Source: Desulfurococcales archaeon (GTDB taxonomy: Archaea; Thermoproteota; Thermoprotei_A; Sulfolobales; NBVN01). Taken from it: 17,834 bases of DNA. The stretch spans positions 1 to 17,834 of the forward strand of contig JAGDWE010000013.1 of NCBI GenBank assembly GCA_023255965.1, written 5' to 3'. Under the pieces are notes generated by a model that saw only the letters and a program-made list of their open reading frames with translations, did no database searches and was not told the origin of the DNA. Position numbers and translations under genes: made by a program. Each line of letters opens with the position of its first letter. The stretch's first letter is position 1. This document shows positions 14,928 through 17,834 of the stretch, in pieces.

Positions 14928-15148
14928 AAGGATACATCCTGGGGTCTGGGCCTCGTGCTCGGTCTTAATGTGTTACTTCTATCCCTTAGGGACCCGGAGC
15001 TATGGATATCAGATGTCACTGCCTTGGAGGCATTAATGCGCGTTTTCACAAATCCGTTAGGCATTGCTTGAGAAGCGCTCTTGGACCTTCGAAGCGAGGA
15101 TCCGCCATCAAGAATAAAAGGAATGAGGAGGAGCTTATAGAGATTCAT
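14912..15148 (-). other. gene-poor gap with possible element debris
   Basis: The stretch 14928-15242 has no gene that I recognise. One minus-strand frame (14912-15148, 78 residues) ends in RPSTRPRPQDVSLKKPP, with its stop inside the CGCCC/GGGCG hairpin. Reading off into a terminal hairpin is also how IS200/IS605 tnpB genes end. GTCCCTAAGGG (14889-14899) and CCCTTAGGGAC (14983-14993) form an 11-base inverted repeat. No catalytic motif is seen and the frame may be chance. The right part (15191-15242) is the promoter and leader of the next operon. Confidence 0.2.
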
Positions 15149-15190
15149 CTCGCTATGAACGACAGCGTCTTCGGTCGTAATTAATGAAGA

Positions 15191-15238
15191 CTTAAATAGC
15201 TCATCGGAAGTTTATTTTTAGTAACTTGAACTGGTGAT
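15191..15238 (+). promoter_or_regulatory. promoter and ribosome binding site of the HAD-channel-GT operon
   Basis: CTTAAATA (15191-15198) is a TATA box that would start transcription near 15220. GGTGAT (15233-15238) is a near-perfect Shine-Dalgarno sequence four bases before the ATG at 15243; it overlaps the GTG at 15234, making that codon an unlikely start. Confidence 0.5.
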
Positions 15239-15242
15239 ATTT

Positions 15243-15947
15243 ATGGCTGCGGGCATTTTCTTCGATTTCGATGGAACTTTAAGTCCATTGACGGTAAGCA
15301 GAGATGAGGCTAGGGTACGTAATGATGTGGCCGAAATCATTAAGGCATTAAGTAGTAGGTACTTAATAGCGGTGGCTAGTAGTAAGGACTGTAACTTCCT
15401 GCTAAGTAAGGCACCTTACTTCCATAGTTATATATGCGTTAATGGATTAGAAGTGATTACAGCTAATTACATAATCCACGATAGGGCCTTAAGTAATATG
15501 GAACTAATTAGGGCTATTAATGAACTATCATCCTACGCGAGAAAGCTACCTAACGTATATGTGGAGGAAAAGAAATCAGTAGTAGGTCTCCTTCTAGGAA
15601 TTTCAGTGGACTGGAGATATAGTATAAGACCTAAGGATATAGACTCGCTAGTCGATCAAGCAATAGGCAGGGGACTCCATGTACTTACCTATAGTAATTA
15701 TCCGTTCATAGATATCTATATATCTAGAAGGAATAAAGGGGATGCAGTGAGGTTAGTAAAATCTATCTATAATTTAGAGAAAGTTATCTATGTTGGAGAT
15801 AGCGAGAATGACGAACCGGCATTTAAGGTAGCTGATGTATCGGTATTAGTTCGCCATGAATTCAATAGGGACTTAAAGTTAGATGTTGATTATGAAGTTA
15901 ACTTCGATGATCTAGGTAGGTGGTTGAGTAGTTATGTGGGCCATTAA
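15243..15947 (+). CDS. HAD phosphatase, trehalose-6-phosphate phosphatase-like
   Basis: A HAD-superfamily sugar phosphatase of 234 residues. Motif I is DFDGTLSPL (Asp8 nucleophile, Asp10 acid/base), motif II VASSKD (Ser46), the conserved lysine RRNKGD (Lys165) and motif IV GDSENDEPAF (Asp186, Asp190). DxDGTLSP is the form usual in trehalose-6-phosphate phosphatases, and the cap segment between motifs II and III fits subclass IIB. It would release trehalose or a related sugar from its phosphate. The gene leads an operon with a channel-like protein and a glycosyltransferase, the partners of the fused synthase/phosphatase in Thermoproteus tenax; here the phosphatase stands alone with no synthase half. 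Glucosylglycerate or mannosylglycerate phosphatase is an alternative. The start is set by GGTGAT. Confidence 0.82.
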   Translation: MAAGIFFDFDGTLSPLTVSRDEARVRNDVAEIIKALSSRYLIAVASSKDCNFLLSKAPYFHSYICVNGLEVITANYIIHDRALSNMELIRAINELSSYARKLPNVYVEEKKSVVGLLLGISVDWRYSIRPKDIDSLVDQAIGRGLHVLTYSNYPFIDIYISRRNKGDAVRLVKSIYNLEKVIYVGDSENDEPAFKVADVSVLVRHEFNRDLKLDVDYEVNFDDLGRWLSSYVGH

Positions 15948-16551
15948 CTACATAGATATATTAAGTTCTATAGTCATTGCCATCGTAACTGCAGCAGTAG
16001 GTTACATCCTAGGTAGGTTGGTTAGGCGTGGTCTGATGTACTCGCTAAGTAAGGTAGGGTTTGACGAGTGGTTTAAGAAGTTCGCGATAGGTAAGGCAAT
16101 AATAAGGGGTGGTTACTCAGCGAGCGAGTTCTTTGGATTAGTGAGTTCTTGGATCATATACTTAACGTCTGTGATTATAGCTATAGCCCTCGGCGCTTCA
16201 TATTTAAATATAAACTGGCTGGCTGACCTAATGTATAATTTAGTTGATATATATGTTGTAGGCTTTCTTAAGGCGCTCCTGATAATCATAGTTGGGTTCA
16301 TACTCACCGATGCATTTGTAGGCTATATATATAAGAGCTCTGAATTAAGGGGTGAGGTTAGGTTGTTAGTACCTATAGCTGAATACCTGAGGATTATGAT
16401 TTATCTAGCCACAGTCTTATTCGCCTTAGAACAGGGTGGTATTAGCGTACATACCTTAAACATGTTAATAATACCGATTATCTGGGGCTTAACGATCGCT
16501 ATGGTGATAATAATTATAGCTGAAGTAATTCAACAGGTTATAAGGAAATGA
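15934..16551 (+). CDS. channel-like membrane protein (TM-helix type)
   Basis: A 205-residue integral membrane protein with five hydrophobic segments, at about 8-29, 64-90, 106-128, 144-165 and 172-200. The first segment ends in GYILGRLVRRG, and it is followed by a short amphipathic stretch, a pattern seen in MscS-related proteins and the conserved TM-helix family. There is no MscS beta domain, so it is shorter than a full channel. Its place between the phosphatase and the glycosyltransferase matches the small mechanosensitive-channel gene of the T. tenax trehalose cluster, which suggests sensing of or response to osmotic change. The ATG overlaps the phosphatase gene by 14 bases, and the stop overlaps the next start by four (ATGA). 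Confidence 0.75.
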   Translation: MWAINYIDILSSIVIAIVTAAVGYILGRLVRRGLMYSLSKVGFDEWFKKFAIGKAIIRGGYSASEFFGLVSSWIIYLTSVIIAIALGASYLNINWLADLMYNLVDIYVVGFLKALLIIIVGFILTDAFVGYIYKSSELRGEVRLLVPIAEYLRIMIYLATVLFALEQGGISVHTLNMLIIPIIWGLTIAMVIIIIAEVIQQVIRK

Positions 16552-17807
16552 AGTTCTTTTCCGTAATGTATCAGACGTCGAATAGTAAGGGGCAGGAATT
16601 AGTAGCTCAAAGGATGGTTAAGTGGGCTAGGAGATTAGGTCATGACGCATGGTTAATAACCAGTATATACCATGACGGCGAATTAGTAGTCCCACCATCC
16701 GAAGTCATAAAGAGTATTGATGGGTTTGTGAAATTCTATCAAGATCCGAAGATCGGATTACCTACAATAAGAGTTGATAGCAACAAGACCTTCTGGCCCC
16801 CGAGGAGGATATTATTTAGGGACTTCATAACGCTACTTAGGAATTTAGATGAAATCATAGGCGTAGACTTCATAGTGACTCATTCAACCATATGGAATGG
16901 ACCTGAGGAGACAGCGAGGTGGATCATGTGGAAAAGAATTATGAAGAGCTTAGGGGAGTCGGTTAGCCATTCAGTATTTGCTCATATGTCGCATTATCAG
17001 CCACCTGACCCTCAGCGGTATGATGTCATTGAGAGAACTTATAGAATGGCTTGGAATTCAACCGCCTTCCCAGCTATATTCAGGGCCGCAGATATAGTTA
17101 TATGCGTTACAGGGATTGAAGCCGAGGACATGATCGCCCTTGGTGCTAGGCCAGATCAGATCTACATATTTCCTGGTGGGTTAGATGATGACACAGCCAC
17201 ATTAATAGATAGCGTTAACGGTGATGAGTTCCGTGAGAGATTTAAAATCCCTGGAGATAAGTACTTGATTTCGTACCTAGGTACTATAGAGGAAAGGAAG
17301 AATCCTCTATCGGTGGTTAGGGTCGCTAAGAAGCTAAGGAATTTAAAGAATGTGGTATTTGTTATTGCGGGTAAACCAGGGGATCAATGGGATGACGTAG
17401 TCAGAGAATCTAGGGACTTAAGGAACGTGGTAATTACTGGCGAATTAGATGAAAGGATGAAGGCATCGCTAATTAAAGCCTCATACTTAAATATAATAAT
17501 GTCTAGGATGGAGGCATTAGGGCTAACGCAGATAGAATTCATGTTTGGAGGGGTTCCGGTAATATCTAGTGGGGTGTACGGTCAGAGGTGGTTAATAAGT
17601 AATGGAGTAGATGGAGTCCTTGTCAGGGGGCCTGACGATGTTGAGGGAGCTGCTAAGGTTATTGAAGAGTTGATTAAGAATGAATGGAGAAGGGAGGAGA
17701 TGTCTAAGGCAGCACGTAAGAAGGCCTCGGGCATGTTGATGTCGAAGCTAATGAACGACCTATTAAATAAGGTTAATGGATTACTCAAGGGAGTCATACC
17801 GTCATAG
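16548..17807 (+). CDS. GT4-family glycosyltransferase
   Basis: A two-domain GT-B glycosyltransferase of 419 residues. The C-terminal donor domain begins near 238 with LISYLGTIEERKNP, where a basic pair (Arg250, Lys251) may contact the diphosphate. It has the EX7E motif with Glu322 and Glu330 (MEALGLTQIE), then GGVPVISS and the NGVDGVLV strand. The N-terminal acceptor domain starts MKFFSVMYQTSNSKGQ and includes HMSHYQPPDPQRYD. It is not the GT20 type of OtsA trehalose-phosphate synthases. In T. tenax a gene in the same position is needed to activate the synthase/phosphatase. Here it may itself transfer glucose. It overlaps the upstream stop by four bases and ends 27 bases from the window edge. 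Confidence 0.85.
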   Translation: MKFFSVMYQTSNSKGQELVAQRMVKWARRLGHDAWLITSIYHDGELVVPPSEVIKSIDGFVKFYQDPKIGLPTIRVDSNKTFWPPRRILFRDFITLLRNLDEIIGVDFIVTHSTIWNGPEETARWIMWKRIMKSLGESVSHSVFAHMSHYQPPDPQRYDVIERTYRMAWNSTAFPAIFRAADIVICVTGIEAEDMIALGARPDQIYIFPGGLDDDTATLIDSVNGDEFRERFKIPGDKYLISYLGTIEERKNPLSVVRVAKKLRNLKNVVFVIAGKPGDQWDDVVRESRDLRNVVITGELDERMKASLIKASYLNIIMSRMEALGLTQIEFMFGGVPVISSGVYGQRWLISNGVDGVLVRGPDDVEGAAKVIEELIKNEWRREEMSKAARKKASGMLMSKLMNDLLNKVNGLLKGVIPS

Positions 17808-17834
17808 CGGTTCGTTTCGATGCCTTTGTTAGCT

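Noticed and set aside
15002..15184. 60-residue plus-strand frame
   Set aside because: No ribosome binding site, no recognisable family, and it overlaps an opposite frame of equal quality; kept only as part of the gene-poor gap.
17808..17834. Possible start of a further gene at ATG 17820
   Set aside because: Only five codons are visible before the window ends, so nothing can be supported.

Overview
The window comes from a crenarchaeon, most likely a member of the Thermoproteales. This is an inference from several things together. There is a four-subunit group 3b-type [NiFe] hydrogenase, a four-subunit pyruvate-type ferredoxin oxidoreductase, DUF432/MscS and DUF2208-like genes, and a phosphatase/membrane protein/glycosyltransferase operon like the Thermoproteus tenax trehalose cluster. 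Many genes have archaeal TATA boxes about 22-30 bases before the start codon, which suggests leaderless transcripts, and there is a box C/D-like guide RNA. No rRNA, tRNA or CRISPR array was seen.

Layout. (1) 7-2004: a PspC-domain membrane protein and a convergent ArsB/NhaD-type permease. The short gap between them holds a well-formed candidate C/D box guide RNA (420-484). (2) 2011-2347: no intact gene. It contains what looks like the decayed 3' end of an IS200/IS605-type tnpB and two inverted copies of its hairpin end. (3) 2348-6922, minus strand: a C_GCAxxG_C_C redox protein, then the hydrogenase operon transcribed in the order beta (FeS), gamma (flavin/2Fe-2S), delta (small), alpha (large). 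Stop and start codons overlap by 4-8 bases, so this is a tight operon. (4) 7015-10184, plus strand: three uncharacterised membrane or exported proteins, then ribB. The first of these has a reading frame that continues upstream past any ATG, GTG or TTG. (5) 10131-11763, minus strand: DUF432 and MscS, overlapping the 3' end of ribB. (6) 11827-14881, plus strand: the oxidoreductase operon in the order gamma, delta, alpha, beta, ending in a hairpin plus T-run terminator. (7) 14928-15242: a gene-poor gap with possible element debris. (8) 15243-17807: an operon of a TPP-like HAD phosphatase, a channel-like membrane protein and a GT4 glycosyltransferase.

How the genes work together. The oxidoreductase supplies reduced ferredoxin and acyl-CoA, and the hydrogenase exchanges electrons between NAD(P)H and H2. 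Together they suggest anaerobic, fermentative or sulfur-linked energy metabolism. The last operon suggests compatible-solute (trehalose-type) synthesis coupled to osmotic sensing. The two channel-like genes and the DUF432 gene also point to osmotic control.

The most noteworthy items are the guide RNA, whose 12-base guide fits a conserved large-subunit rRNA segment; the split form of the trehalose-complex operon; the gene with no canonical start; and the inverted IS605-like ends beside the redox gene.
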